Source: Clostridium sp. JN-9
Lineage (GTDB): Bacteria; Bacillota; Clostridia; Clostridiales; Clostridiaceae
Reading direction: 5' to 3'
DNA length: 64,000 nt
Assembly (NCBI RefSeq): GCF_004103695.1
Contig: NZ_CP035280.1
Coordinates: forward strand, 1,922,001-1,986,000
This document shows positions 7,893 through 17,762 of the stretch, in pieces. The notes under the pieces are model-generated. The model was not told where the DNA came from. It saw only the letters and a program-made list of their open reading frames with translations, and made no database searches. Position 1 is the stretch's first letter. Every line of letters starts with the position of its first letter. The translations under genes and the position numbers were made by a program.

Positions 7893-10004
7893 TTACTTTT
7901 TTATTGAGCTTTTAATTAATTTAATCCAGAAATATTCAACTTCCTCTGGTAAGTTCTCCTTTAATTCCTTAAGCTTACTATCTGGGTACTGAGCTATAGC
8001 AGCTTTAATAGGTTCTATATATTTGTCAGGTATAAATTCATTAATATCTATGTTTTCTCCTTCTTCAATGCATTTTACAAGATGAGACTCTATTGTTTGC
8101 ATACTGAGTCCTCTGATTTTACAGGTTTCATCAATAGTTTTACCATCCTTATACAAATTATATGATAATTTGTGACTTGGTGTCTTTGTTTCTCTACTAT
8201 CAATTAAAACAGCTGGAGCTTTATTAATTTCTTTTTCATCATTATATTGTTTAATTAAATCAATGAACTTATTCCCATATCTCTCAAATTTTATTTCTCC
8301 TACACCTTTTATATTTAAAAACTCATTTTTAGTTAATGGCTGATATTCACTAATGTCCTTTAAGGTTGTATCAGAAAAGATAATATAAGGAGGAACTTTT
8401 TCTTCAACTGCCATTGTCTTTCTGAATTTCTTAAGTAACTCAAATAATTCATTTTGATCCTGCTTCACATCTTCTATTTTAGCAACATTCATAAAAACTT
8501 TTTCATTATTTTTAAGCACATGTAATGATTTATTTGTTAATTTCAGTACTGGATATTCTCCTACAGTAAGATTTAAATACCCATCCGCAGCAAGTTTATT
8601 TATCATGTCTGATATTATCTTTGTTTTATACTCCTTCATAATGCCATAGGTAGATACCTTATTTAAGCCATGGGTAAGTAATTTTTTATTATTTGAACCT
8701 TTTAAAACTTCTGCTACTATATTGGTTCCATACCTTTCTCTTAATCTATATACACATGAAAATATCTTCTGAGACTCTATAGTTATGTCTACTTTTTCAG
8801 TTTTGTCACAGCAGTTTCCGCAATTTCCACAATTGTCTATCTGTACTGTTTCGCCAAAGTATTCAAGCATATACTTTCTAAGGCATTTAGAAGTATAACA
8901 GTAATCTATCATTGCCCTTAAGCTTTTATATTCATATTCCTTTCTATCTTCTGGCAATTGTTTTTGTTCTATAAAATATGTCTGAAGCTGTATATCCTTT
9001 GGCTGAAATAACAAAATGCAGTCACTTTTTTCTCCGTCTCTTCCCGCCCTGCCAGCTTCCTGATAGTATGCTTCTATATTTTTGGGCAGATTATTGTGTA
9101 TTACAAATCTTACATTAGATTTGTCAATTCCCATTCCAAAGGCATTTGTGGCCACCATTACATCAATATCATCATATGCAAATTTATTTTGTATTTCAGT
9201 TCTTTCCTGTTCTGATAAACCAGCATGATAAACTCCTGCTTTAACTTTTTTACTGTTTAAAAGATTACTAAGTCTTTCTGCTTCTCTTCTTGTAGATGTG
9301 TATATTATTCCTGTACTGCCTTTGTGTTTTGAAAGATAAGATAATATAAAGCCATCATTATTTTCTCCTCTAAGCACTGAGAAAAATAAGTTTTTTCTAT
9401 CAAATCCAGTTATATGTACATTGGGTTTCTGTAATTTTAAAAGGTTTATTATATCACATCTTACAGCTTCTGTTGCAGTTGCAGTATATGCACCAATTAC
9501 GGGTCTTTTTTTAAGTGAGCTGATAAATGCAGCTATTTTACCATAACTTGGTCTGAAATCGTGAGCCCATTGAGAAACACAGTGGGCCTCATCTACTGCT
9601 ACAAAAGAAATATCCATATTTTTAAGTGCACTGCAAAATACCTCTGAATCCAGTCTTTCCGGGGCAATATATACTAATTTATATATTCCATTGATTACAC
9701 CCTGCATTATTCTCCTTTGTTCATCAATGCTTAGGGTACTATTAATATATGCTGCTTCAATGCCTAATTTATTTAAATTATCAACCTGATCCTTCATAAG
9801 TGATATTAATGGTGAAATTACCAGAGTAATACCTGAAAACAGCATAGCCGGTACTTGAAAGCAAATGGATTTTCCTGCTCCTGTAGGCATAATTGCTAAT
9901 GTATCTACTCCATTTAACACGTCATTAATAATTTCTTCCTGTCCCTGTCTAAATTTGTCATAGCCAAAGTATTTTTTTAATATTAATCCAGCATTCTCCT
10001 CCAT
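7893..10004 (-). CDS. recQ: ATP-dependent DNA helicase RecQ
   Basis: A 703-aa superfamily 2 helicase that unwinds DNA 3' to 5' in recombination and fork repair. In order: Walker A TGAGKS (41-46), DEAH (138-141), helicase C domain with AFGMGIDKSNVRFVIH and QEAGRAGRDG, the RecQ zinc cluster (CYTSKC and CGNCGNCC), a winged-helix RQC region, and an HRDC domain (about 510-585) with TKNEFLNIKGVGEIKFERYG. The last 100 residues form the HTH_40-like tail often present in Firmicute RecQ. Two starts are possible; ATG at 10004 is preferred because AAGGAGG is correctly spaced for it and abuts the ATG at 10010. The gene follows degV by 30 bases and is probably cotranscribed with it. Confidence 0.95.
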   Translation of the reverse strand: MEENAGLILKKYFGYDKFRQGQEEIINDVLNGVDTLAIMPTGAGKSICFQVPAMLFSGITLVISPLISLMKDQVDNLNKLGIEAAYINSTLSIDEQRRIMQGVINGIYKLVYIAPERLDSEVFCSALKNMDISFVAVDEAHCVSQWAHDFRPSYGKIAAFISSLKKRPVIGAYTATATEAVRCDIINLLKLQKPNVHITGFDRKNLFFSVLRGENNDGFILSYLSKHKGSTGIIYTSTRREAERLSNLLNSKKVKAGVYHAGLSEQERTEIQNKFAYDDIDVMVATNAFGMGIDKSNVRFVIHNNLPKNIEAYYQEAGRAGRDGEKSDCILLFQPKDIQLQTYFIEQKQLPEDRKEYEYKSLRAMIDYCYTSKCLRKYMLEYFGETVQIDNCGNCGNCCDKTEKVDITIESQKIFSCVYRLRERYGTNIVAEVLKGSNNKKLLTHGLNKVSTYGIMKEYKTKIISDMINKLAADGYLNLTVGEYPVLKLTNKSLHVLKNNEKVFMNVAKIEDVKQDQNELFELLKKFRKTMAVEEKVPPYIIFSDTTLKDISEYQPLTKNEFLNIKGVGEIKFERYGNKFIDLIKQYNDEKEINKAPAVLIDSRETKTPSHKLSYNLYKDGKTIDETCKIRGLSMQTIESHLVKCIEEGENIDINEFIPDKYIEPIKAAIAQYPDSKLKELKENLPEEVEYFWIKLIKSSIKK

Positions 10005-10034
10005 GAGCATCCTCCTTTGTATAGTGTATTTATA

Positions 10035-10892
10035 TTACCTTAAATCTTCCTTAGTATAATATACTATGCCAATTGCTCCAGGCCCTACATGAAGTCCAAT
10101 TACTGGTCCGATATCACATATGTTTATATTTACTTTCAGCTTTTCCATTATATATTCTGCCAGTTCCTTGGCTTCATCATAGCAATTTATATTATGAATT
10201 ACTATTTCACCAAGTCCAAAATCGTTTATATCCTGAAACATCTTTTGGGCCATGGTTTTTATAGCCCTCTGCTTTGTTCTTACCTTGGTAAATACAGATG
10301 CATTGCCATTTTCCACAGTTAATATTGGAATTATCTTGAGAAGATTACCAATTAGAGCATTAGCTCCTCCTATTCTTCCGCCTTTTTTTAAATATACCAG
10401 ATTTTTAGGAATAAACAAAAATCTGCTCTTTTTTAGATTACTTTCAGCAGCTTCTTTAACTTCCAATAGTGATTTGCCGTCCTTTGCGGCTTTTGCTGCA
10501 GAAATTACTGCAAATCCCAGCTGCATACTGTTTGATCTGGAATCCACAATTTCTATTTCTGCATCTTTATATTTCTCCAGAATCATTTTCCTAGCCATAT
10601 GAGCTGTCTGGCAGGTTCCACTCATTTCAGAAGATATGAATACAGCTAAAAGGCTATTTCCTCTTTTAACAACCTTCTCCATTTCAACGTACATTTCTCC
10701 AGCGGATGGCTGTGATGATATGGGTATACCCTTCTCATCCATCATTTTATAAAAGCTTTCGTTGTCTATTTCAGTCTCCTTAAAACTCACATCATCAAAC
10801 CTAACGCTTAATGACACTATATTAATATTTAATTTTTCAATAATATCTTTGTTTATGTAACTTGTACTATCAGTTAATACCTCTACAGCCAT
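10035..10892 (-). CDS. DegV family fatty-acid-binding protein
   Basis: 285 aa, the usual length. DegV/FakB proteins hold a fatty acid in a deep pocket; in FakB proteins this presents it to the fatty acid kinase FakA. Typical elements are the N-terminal DSTSYI, SQPSAGEMY, FISSEMSGTCQTA and the C-terminal KKGGRIGGANALIGNLLKI, with the GPVIGLHVGPGAIGIVYY end. No FakA gene is in the window, so the partner is unknown. It is the first gene of a likely two-gene operon with recQ and starts at an ATG with GGAGAG upstream. Confidence 0.9.
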   Translation of the reverse strand: MAVEVLTDSTSYINKDIIEKLNINIVSLSVRFDDVSFKETEIDNESFYKMMDEKGIPISSQPSAGEMYVEMEKVVKRGNSLLAVFISSEMSGTCQTAHMARKMILEKYKDAEIEIVDSRSNSMQLGFAVISAAKAAKDGKSLLEVKEAAESNLKKSRFLFIPKNLVYLKKGGRIGGANALIGNLLKIIPILTVENGNASVFTKVRTKQRAIKTMAQKMFQDINDFGLGEIVIHNINCYDEAKELAEYIMEKLKVNINICDIGPVIGLHVGPGAIGIVYYTKEDLR

Positions 10893-11110
10893 TTTTCATC
10901 TCTCCATTTTAATTCAATTATTTTTTACTTTACATAGCGCCTGCATAGACACCATATTTCTTATTATAACAAATACTATTTATTTTGCATTAAAAACATT
11001 AAATTGTGCTTTATAAAAAGTAATAAGCTTTTATAAATTTTATTTATCATTTTACTTGTTTTGAATTTTTTGGTATATTAAATATAAATATATTTATATT
11101 GGAGGTAACT

Positions 11111-11842
11111 ATGATTGAACTTAATGGAATTTCAAAAAGCTATAATGGTAAATTTAAGGCAGTGGATAATTTAACATTAACCATAAACTCTGGAGAAATT
11201 TTCGGATTTTTAGGTCCAAATGGTGCTGGAAAAAGTACAACTATTAAGATGATAACTGGTATTATAAAGCCAGATAGCGGGTCAATTAATGTAAATGGAG
11301 TGGACATATTAAAGCATCCTATTGATGCAAAGCAGCAGATAGGGTATGTACCGGACAATCCAGACATGTTTTTAAGATTAAAAGGTATAGAATATTTAAA
11401 TTTTATGTCTGACATTTATGATATCCCCACTGATATAAGACAGGAAAGAATAAATAAGCTAAGCCAGGAATTTGATATGGATTCTGCAATTGGAGATAAA
11501 ATAGGCAGTTATTCTCATGGAATGCGTCAAAAGATTATAGTAATGGGTGTATTAGTGCACGATCCATCTGTTTGGATATTGGATGAACCCATGACAGGTC
11601 TTGATCCTAAATCCTCTTATGTTTTAAAGGAAATGATGAGAAGTCATGCTGACAGCGGTAAAACGGTGTTCTTTTCAACTCATGTTCTTGAGGTAGCCGA
11701 AAAATTATGTGACAGAGTTGCCATAATAAATAAAGGTAAAATCTTATTCTGTGGTTCAATAAAGGAAATGAAAAGTAACCTTAAAGAGGATGAATCCCTT
11801 GAAAAAATGTTTTTGGAATTGGTGGAAGATGAAAATGAATAA
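11111..11842 (+). CDS. ABC transporter ATP-binding protein
   Basis: 243 aa, cytoplasmic ATPase of an ABC-2 type exporter. Walker A GPNGAGKS (35-42), signature SYSHGMRQ (133-140, an SHG variant of LSGGQ), Walker B VWILDEP (154-160), followed by the D-loop GLDP and H-loop STH. ATG at 11111 is the right start: GGAGGT at 11101-11106 is well placed for it, while the TTG at 11099 lies before that site. It overlaps the permease gene by a few bases, so the two are translationally coupled and form one transporter. Substrate unknown. Confidence 0.93.
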   Translation: MIELNGISKSYNGKFKAVDNLTLTINSGEIFGFLGPNGAGKSTTIKMITGIIKPDSGSINVNGVDILKHPIDAKQQIGYVPDNPDMFLRLKGIEYLNFMSDIYDIPTDIRQERINKLSQEFDMDSAIGDKIGSYSHGMRQKIIVMGVLVHDPSVWILDEPMTGLDPKSSYVLKEMMRSHADSGKTVFFSTHVLEVAEKLCDRVAIINKGKILFCGSIKEMKSNLKEDESLEKMFLELVEDENE

Positions 11843-13490
11843 ATTTATTATTTTAACTAAGTTCTTATTAAAAGGTTATTATGGCAGTTTTTCTTCAGGT
11901 AAAAGAAAAAACAGAGTGGGCTACATAATATTACAATTAGCTGTTTTAACTATGTTTGCATTTTTCTCCTGGATGATAAATTCTGCTCTTTTTAAAGTTT
12001 TATCTATGTATGGCATGACTAATATTCTGGCTGGTATAAATTACTCATTAGTAAGCTTCGTTATATTCTTCTTTGGAGTATTTTATGTTATGAACATTTT
12101 TTATTTCTCAAGAGATACAGATTATCTGCTTCCACTTCCTGTAGCTGGTGAAACAATAGTAATGAGTAAATTTACTGTTACCATAGTTTATGAGTATTCA
12201 ATAGTAGCTGTTATACTTTTGCCTTTTACAATAATTTATGGAATTGGTTCCGGCAGTGGTTTAATATACTGGATTTACAGCATTATAGGAATGATGCTTA
12301 TTCCAGTGATTCCTATAACTATTGCTTTACTTTTAAGTATTATAATAATGCCATTTGTAAATATGTCAAAAAATAAAGATATGTTCAAGACCATTGCTGG
12401 AATTGTGGGTGTTTTTTTTGCACTTGCTTTTAACTTTTTCATGCAAAGTGCAGCAAATAAATTTCAAAATTCAAAACAATTGGCAGATACAGCCTCGAAG
12501 ATATCAAACACCACAAGTTCACTATTTCCCGGCAGCGGCTTAATATCTAATGCTATTATAAATTATAGTACAGTAAGTGGATTCATGGCATTTATTTTAT
12601 TTATCCTGGTTACTGTAATAACTCTTGTTTTAGCCTACTATATGGGAAAACTGTTATATTTAAAAGGTGTTGCTGGACTTTCTGAATCATCATCAAAAAG
12701 AAAAAAAATTAATAAAGGGCAATTTGCCAAGACTGTGGTTAAGAGTTCTGCTATGAAAACATACTTTTTAAAGGAAGTTAAAATTTTATTTAGAACTCCT
12801 CCTTACTTTATAAACTGTATTTTACCTAATTTTTTATGGCCTATTTTTATGATTCTCCCCTTTATTGCAAATAAAAGCAATGGTGCCAGTGAAGATCAGT
12901 TAAAGCTTTTATTTGAGATGATAAGAAATAGTTCATACTCTGGAAAAACATTAGCTTTTTCTGCAGCAGCGGGAATATTCTTTGGGGCTGCTAATTGTGT
13001 AACACCTACAGCTATATCAAGAGAAGGCAATAGCTTATTTTTTATGAAATATATACCTTTAAGCTACACAAAACAACTGCTGGCTAAAGTATTTTCAGGT
13101 ATTTTGGTAAGCTTCATAGGGCTTTCTATAATACTTGTTTTAAGTATAGTATTTTTTAGGCTGTCACCATTAATGATCTTATTTATGATTATAGTTATGA
13201 TCTTATCAGTAATTTTTACAAATATTGCTGGGATAATTCTTGATTTATATTTTCCTAAGCTTAACTGGGATAATGAACAGAAGGCTGTAAAGCAGAATTT
13301 CAATACTTTAATATGCATTTTAGCAGGTTTTTTGCTGTCTGCATTGATTATATTTTTAAGCTTTAAGCTGAATTTATCAGTTATTGCTGCTTTTATTTCC
13401 ATTACAGCTTTGTTTATTGTACTTGATTTTGCTTTATACAATCTTTTAAAAATAGTTGGAGAAAAAAGATTATCTGAATTAGAAAAATAA
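11835..13490 (+). CDS. ABC transporter permease (ABC-2 type, large)
   Basis: About 550 aa with some twelve hydrophobic segments, grouped in an N-terminal and a C-terminal half separated by a hydrophilic stretch near residues 230-320. It is the membrane partner of the ATPase encoded immediately upstream. The ATPase stop (11840-11842) overlaps the start; ATG at 11835 is best placed behind GGTGG, and ATG at 11829 is also possible. No substrate-specific motif is visible, and the neighbours (a PfpI-like protein) do not clarify it. Confidence 0.85.
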   Translation: MNKFIILTKFLLKGYYGSFSSGKRKNRVGYIILQLAVLTMFAFFSWMINSALFKVLSMYGMTNILAGINYSLVSFVIFFFGVFYVMNIFYFSRDTDYLLPLPVAGETIVMSKFTVTIVYEYSIVAVILLPFTIIYGIGSGSGLIYWIYSIIGMMLIPVIPITIALLLSIIIMPFVNMSKNKDMFKTIAGIVGVFFALAFNFFMQSAANKFQNSKQLADTASKISNTTSSLFPGSGLISNAIINYSTVSGFMAFILFILVTVITLVLAYYMGKLLYLKGVAGLSESSSKRKKINKGQFAKTVVKSSAMKTYFLKEVKILFRTPPYFINCILPNFLWPIFMILPFIANKSNGASEDQLKLLFEMIRNSSYSGKTLAFSAAAGIFFGAANCVTPTAISREGNSLFFMKYIPLSYTKQLLAKVFSGILVSFIGLSIILVLSIVFFRLSPLMILFMIIVMILSVIFTNIAGIILDLYFPKLNWDNEQKAVKQNFNTLICILAGFLLSALIIFLSFKLNLSVIAAFISITALFIVLDFALYNLLKIVGEKRLSELEK

Positions 13491-13508
13491 AATTAAAGGA
13501 GTGATATT

Positions 13509-14024
13509 ATGTTATCAAACAAAAAAGTAGTTACATTTATTTATGATGGCTTTGAGGATCTTGAATTCTGGTATCCTGTGCTCAGATTAAGGGAAGAGGG
13601 TATTGATGTTGTCGTTGCTGGCGTAAAAGGTAAAAAGAATTATGTGGGTAAATATGGACTGCCTGCAGAATCAAACTGCAGTTTTTCCGATATCAATGCT
13701 TCTGACTATGACGGTTTATTAATTCCAGGTGGATGGGCACCTGATAAATTAAGGAGATTCCCGGAAGTCCTTAAAATTGTACAGGACATGAATTCAACAA
13801 ATAAGGTTATAGGTGAAATCTGCCATGCAGGCTGGGTTACTATTTCAGCTAAAATAGTGAATGGAAGAAATGTTACAAGCACTCCTGGTATAAAAGATGA
13901 TATGGAAAATGCAGGGGGAATATGGCTGGATGAACCTGTTGTTGTAGACGGAAACCTGATTTCCAGCAAACGCCCAGAAGACCTGCCTATGTATATGAAA
14001 AAATATATAGAACTGTTAAAATAA
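13509..14024 (+). CDS. DJ-1/PfpI family protein
   Basis: 171 aa, the standard length. The nucleophile cysteine is C105 in GEICHAGWV, next to H106, and the conserved glutamate is E16 in DGFEDLEF, giving the DJ-1/PfpI active site. Members act as deglycases, stress proteins or peptidases, and sequence alone does not decide which. The gene follows the ABC permease by 18 bases with its own ribosome site (AAAGGAGTG), so it is probably in the same transcript, which ends in the hairpin at 14033-14056. Confidence 0.88.
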   Translation: MLSNKKVVTFIYDGFEDLEFWYPVLRLREEGIDVVVAGVKGKKNYVGKYGLPAESNCSFSDINASDYDGLLIPGGWAPDKLRRFPEVLKIVQDMNSTNKVIGEICHAGWVTISAKIVNGRNVTSTPGIKDDMENAGGIWLDEPVVVDGNLISSKRPEDLPMYMKKYIELLK

Positions 14025-14032
14025 ACATAAAT

Positions 14033-14060
14033 AAGGGAATGCCTGAGCATTCCCTTGTTT
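14033..14060 (+). terminator. Terminator between convergent transcripts
   Basis: AAGGGAATGC, loop CTGA, GCATTCCCTT, followed by TGTTTATTATTT. A perfect 10-bp stem lying between the PfpI gene and the convergent sbcDC operon; it can act in both directions. Confidence 0.8.
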
Positions 14061-14061
14061 A

Positions 14062-14220
14062 TTATTTGTCAAACAGGCCCCCTGTTTTCTTGGAGCTTCT
14101 GCTTGCCTTTTTTTCATGTCCTATGTTTTTTTGAGCCCTTGAGCTTCCACTTTGCATGGAACTTTTCTTTTTCTTTTCTTCAATTATTTTTTTCATCATT
14201 TCAATATTTTTATCGTTCAT
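14062..14220 (-). CDS. Small basic protein downstream of sbcC, 52 aa
   Basis: Reading frame starting MNDKNIEMMKKIIEEKKKKS and ending KKTGGLFDK. GGAGAAAAAG precedes the ATG at 14220, 14 bases after the sbcC stop, so it is the last gene of the sbcD-sbcC transcript. The protein is very rich in K and S, has no hydrophobic core and is probably disordered or nucleic-acid-associated. The short C-terminal motif GGLFDK looks like a conserved tail. Function unknown. Its position in the sbcDC operon is suggestive only. Confidence 0.7.
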   Translation of the reverse strand: MNDKNIEMMKKIIEEKKKKSSMQSGSSRAQKNIGHEKKASRSSKKTGGLFDK

Positions 14221-14234
14221 CTTTTTCTCCTTTA

Positions 14235-17200
14235 TTAACTGTTTTCTATTACAATTTTACTGCCCTCAACCGCAGATGATGATTTAACCAGTATTTTAAT
14301 AGGTACTCTGTCTCTAAGCTCCTTAACATGACTAATTATTCCAACACTTAACTTTTCACTTCTAAGATTTTCAAGAGAATCCATAACTGTATCCAGTAAT
14401 TCATCATCTAAAGTACCAAAGCCTTCATCAAGAAAGAAAAATTCCAAAGGAGCGGAGCCTTTTAACTGAATATGGGATGAAAGGGCTAGTGCTAATGACA
14501 AAGAAGCTAAAAATAACTCGCCGCCTGATAAAGAACTTGTAGAACGAAGCAATCCACCGCTGGAATTATCCTTAATATAAAATTCCCCATCTTCATTAAG
14601 CTTAAGCTCAAATTTATCCTTGGTGTTTCTTAAAAGCCTTCTGGACGCCTCAGCAGTTACATATTTTAATTGGCCGTGAGCAACAAATTCTACAAACTTA
14701 TTTCCTTTAAATATCTTTTCCAATTCATCTAAAAGGTCTTTTTTGTGAAGGTATTTTTCTCTTTCTATTAAAATAAGCTTTAACTTTTCAACAAGTGCTT
14801 TCATTTTGGAAATTTCGCTTTTTTTTGCAGCAATAATTCCTATTTTTTCTTCTAAAAGCTTATTTAACTCTGCAGTGTTTTTTTGAATTTCATCCCATTG
14901 TTCTTTTTCTATTTTTTCTCCATTTAATTTCTTTTCTATTTCTTCAATATTATTTAATATTTTATTGCATTCATCATCATATTTTTTTATTTCCAACTGT
15001 AAAGCCTTTAAATCACCTTTATTTAAGTATGAAGCAATAACATCTTCCTTAGAACTAAATGAATTTTCTTTCAGCTTTATGTTTAGCTCTTCTTTAAATC
15101 TCCCAGTATCCTTTAAAAAATTGTCTTTTAATCTGCTAAGGGTATTTATATTTTTTTCTATTTCATTTTTTTTGACTGTATGATTTTCAAGATTATCCTT
15201 AAGCTTTTTTTCATTATTTATTATTAATAAAATCTTACTTTTTATTTCTTCAATATATGATTCAGGTTTCATGCCATCAGAAAGTGTTTTAATGTCATTT
15301 TTAAGCTTTTCTATAAATTGTGCCTTTTGTTTTCCACTTTCCAACATGGTAGATAATTCATTAACTTTAATTTGAAGATTCTCATTGTCAGTTTTAATGG
15401 TGTTTTCAATGTGTTCCTTTAAAGCTCTGGTATCCTTTAACTGTTTTTCTAAATTGGCCCTTTTCTTATCATTTTCAATAATATCAGTATATCTGCTCTG
15501 GAAGTCATCAATACCCAGCTCATCTTTTATAAATTTTATTTTTTCACTAAACTTTGATAAATCCATATTTTTATTATTAATATCACTAGTGTATTTCTCA
15601 GTAAGAATTGTACCTTTTCTTACAGCTTCTTCAAATCTTACCTTTTGAATTTCAAGTGATGATTTGTTCTTTTCCAGTTCACTTAATTTATTTGAGGATT
15701 CTTCTTTTTCTATTTTCCATTGTTCCATGCTGTATTTTAATTGAATATATTCTTTCTTTATTTTCTCAAGAACTAATTCTTCTTCTTTAACATTGAAGTC
15801 TTTTAATTTTAATTCCTTATCTTTTAGATCACAGGTTACAGAATTTAAAGTAACTTCTGTTTGTACAAATTCAGTATCTAAAGCTCTTATTTCTTTGTCT
15901 AAACTTTCATACTCATGTTCCAACTCATTTATTATAACATTTTTTTCTTCAATTACTTTAACATCAACAAGTTCAGCTAATTTCACTTTATGTACATTGC
16001 CGCATACTGGGCAGGGATCATTTTCTTTCAAATTTGAAGCAATAATCCCTGCCATATTATTAACTTTTATATGTTCAAGTTCATTTTTTTCTTTTTTAAG
16101 TTTTTCAGATATATGAAGTATATCTGCACTCTTATTTTTCTTTTTTACTTTTAATTCTTCATAACTGTTTTTTAACTGTGTATATTCTTTTTCCTTTTGA
16201 AGTTTTAAATCCAGTATTTTTTTATTTTCTTCCAGCTTTTTTTCAAAATCATTGTATTGATTTAATTTTTCAATTAATAAATCATTATCTCCAGGGCAAT
16301 TACCATTTAATTCTGTCAACTTTACTTTTATAACTTCAATTTCATCTTTTACTTCATTAAACTTTTTCTCCATATCAGCTAATGCTTTTTTATCAATATT
16401 TATTTCAGCTATTTGTTTTTCATTTTCCTTTATAAGCTTTTCTATATCAATATTTATATTTTTAATGCTTTTTTCAATATCAAGAGCTTTAATGGTTTTT
16501 TCTCTTTCTTCAGGTGATAAAAATATATCAGCTATTTCACTTTCTTTTATGCTTATTGTATTTATGCAGTGTTTTAATTCTTCTTTTTTTGAATTAATGC
16601 TGCTTTCTAATGTCTTCCTTTCTTTGTCTGTAAGTGAATAGTTTTCTTTTAATGCATTAATTTCAGTATCATATTGATTTAGCTGCTGAATCATTTTTAT
16701 AGCCTGAGATACATTTGCCTCTTTTTTATTTAATTCAGGCAGTTCTTTTTCTTTAATGGTATAAGCTTTTTCATACTCACCACTTATATTTTCTATTAGT
16801 GATTTTATATGTGTATATTCTTTATTTTCATTGGCTAAATTTTCTGTAACACTGTGGAGATTCTTCTCAGCCGACTCAAATCTGTCAATGTATGGCTTAA
16901 CCAATAAAGCCCTTTCTCCATCCTTTGCAAGCCTTTTCTTTTCATCCATAATCGGTTTATCAGCCATGTATTTATTTTTTTCAATTAGCCTGCTGTTAAG
17001 GTCATTTTGAAGAAGCCAGATATTTTTATATTTATCAAAAGTATTATCTGCTTCCTTCTTTTTCCCTCTAAGGTTTTCAACCTGTTTTAGCAAATCATTG
17101 TATTCATTACTTATATAATTTAATTTTTCTTCATTAACATCCTTATAATATCCTAATTCTCCTTCTATCCTAATGAGCTCATTATTATTCTTTTGAGATT

Positions 17201-17762
17201 CTTTTTTAAGCTTTTCTGTAAGAGCACTTCCATATTTTTTTAAGCCAAATAATCTTTCCAGCATTTCGCTTCTTTCCTTAGGAGTTGTCTTTAAAAATTC
17301 ACTGAATCTTCCTTGAGGAAGAACCACGGCCCTTGTAAAATCAGTGTGCTTTAATCCTATAATTTCTATTACTTTCTTGTCAACATTTGACTTTCCATCG
17401 CAAAGTATTTCAAGATTTTCACCTTTAACCTGATATAATTTTGCAATTGTACTCTTATAGCCTCCGTTTTTATCCCGTTTTGTTACTCTGTGAATATGAT
17501 ATGTTTTTCTTTCATCACCAGCACCTATTTCAAATGTATATTTAATAACAGCCTTATCAGAATTTAAATTTATAAACCCTCCCTGATCACGTTCTATTTT
17601 TCCATAAAGAGCGTAAATTATGGCATCAAGAATAGATGATTTGCCGCTGCCTGTTTTGCCGAAAATGCCAAAGAATCCTTTATCAGTTAACTTTTTAAAA
17701 TTTATTATCTGCTTATCTCTAAAGCTGTTAAATCCTTCAATTTCAAGACGTATAGGCTTCAT
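14235..17762 (-). CDS. sbcC: Exonuclease SbcC (Rad50-like ATPase)
   Basis: 1175 aa. With SbcD it forms the SbcCD (Mre11-Rad50-like) complex that opens hairpins and trims DNA ends. Walker A is in GIFGKTGSGKSSILDAI at the N-terminus. Two very long coiled-coil stretches, rich in K, E and L, flank the zinc hook CPVCG (C584 and C587). The C-terminal part carries the ABC signature SLSGGELFLASL and Walker B FFLDEGFGTLD. The start overlaps the sbcD stop by one base (TAATG), indicating translational coupling. Length and architecture are complete. Confidence 0.96.
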   Translation of the reverse strand: MKPIRLEIEGFNSFRDKQIINFKKLTDKGFFGIFGKTGSGKSSILDAIIYALYGKIERDQGGFINLNSDKAVIKYTFEIGAGDERKTYHIHRVTKRDKNGGYKSTIAKLYQVKGENLEILCDGKSNVDKKVIEIIGLKHTDFTRAVVLPQGRFSEFLKTTPKERSEMLERLFGLKKYGSALTEKLKKESQKNNNELIRIEGELGYYKDVNEEKLNYISNEYNDLLKQVENLRGKKKEADNTFDKYKNIWLLQNDLNSRLIEKNKYMADKPIMDEKKRLAKDGERALLVKPYIDRFESAEKNLHSVTENLANENKEYTHIKSLIENISGEYEKAYTIKEKELPELNKKEANVSQAIKMIQQLNQYDTEINALKENYSLTDKERKTLESSINSKKEELKHCINTISIKESEIADIFLSPEEREKTIKALDIEKSIKNINIDIEKLIKENEKQIAEINIDKKALADMEKKFNEVKDEIEVIKVKLTELNGNCPGDNDLLIEKLNQYNDFEKKLEENKKILDLKLQKEKEYTQLKNSYEELKVKKKNKSADILHISEKLKKEKNELEHIKVNNMAGIIASNLKENDPCPVCGNVHKVKLAELVDVKVIEEKNVIINELEHEYESLDKEIRALDTEFVQTEVTLNSVTCDLKDKELKLKDFNVKEEELVLEKIKKEYIQLKYSMEQWKIEKEESSNKLSELEKNKSSLEIQKVRFEEAVRKGTILTEKYTSDINNKNMDLSKFSEKIKFIKDELGIDDFQSRYTDIIENDKKRANLEKQLKDTRALKEHIENTIKTDNENLQIKVNELSTMLESGKQKAQFIEKLKNDIKTLSDGMKPESYIEEIKSKILLIINNEKKLKDNLENHTVKKNEIEKNINTLSRLKDNFLKDTGRFKEELNIKLKENSFSSKEDVIASYLNKGDLKALQLEIKKYDDECNKILNNIEEIEKKLNGEKIEKEQWDEIQKNTAELNKLLEEKIGIIAAKKSEISKMKALVEKLKLILIEREKYLHKKDLLDELEKIFKGNKFVEFVAHGQLKYVTAEASRRLLRNTKDKFELKLNEDGEFYIKDNSSGGLLRSTSSLSGGELFLASLSLALALSSHIQLKGSAPLEFFFLDEGFGTLDDELLDTVMDSLENLRSEKLSVGIISHVKELRDRVPIKILVKSSSAVEGSKIVIENS

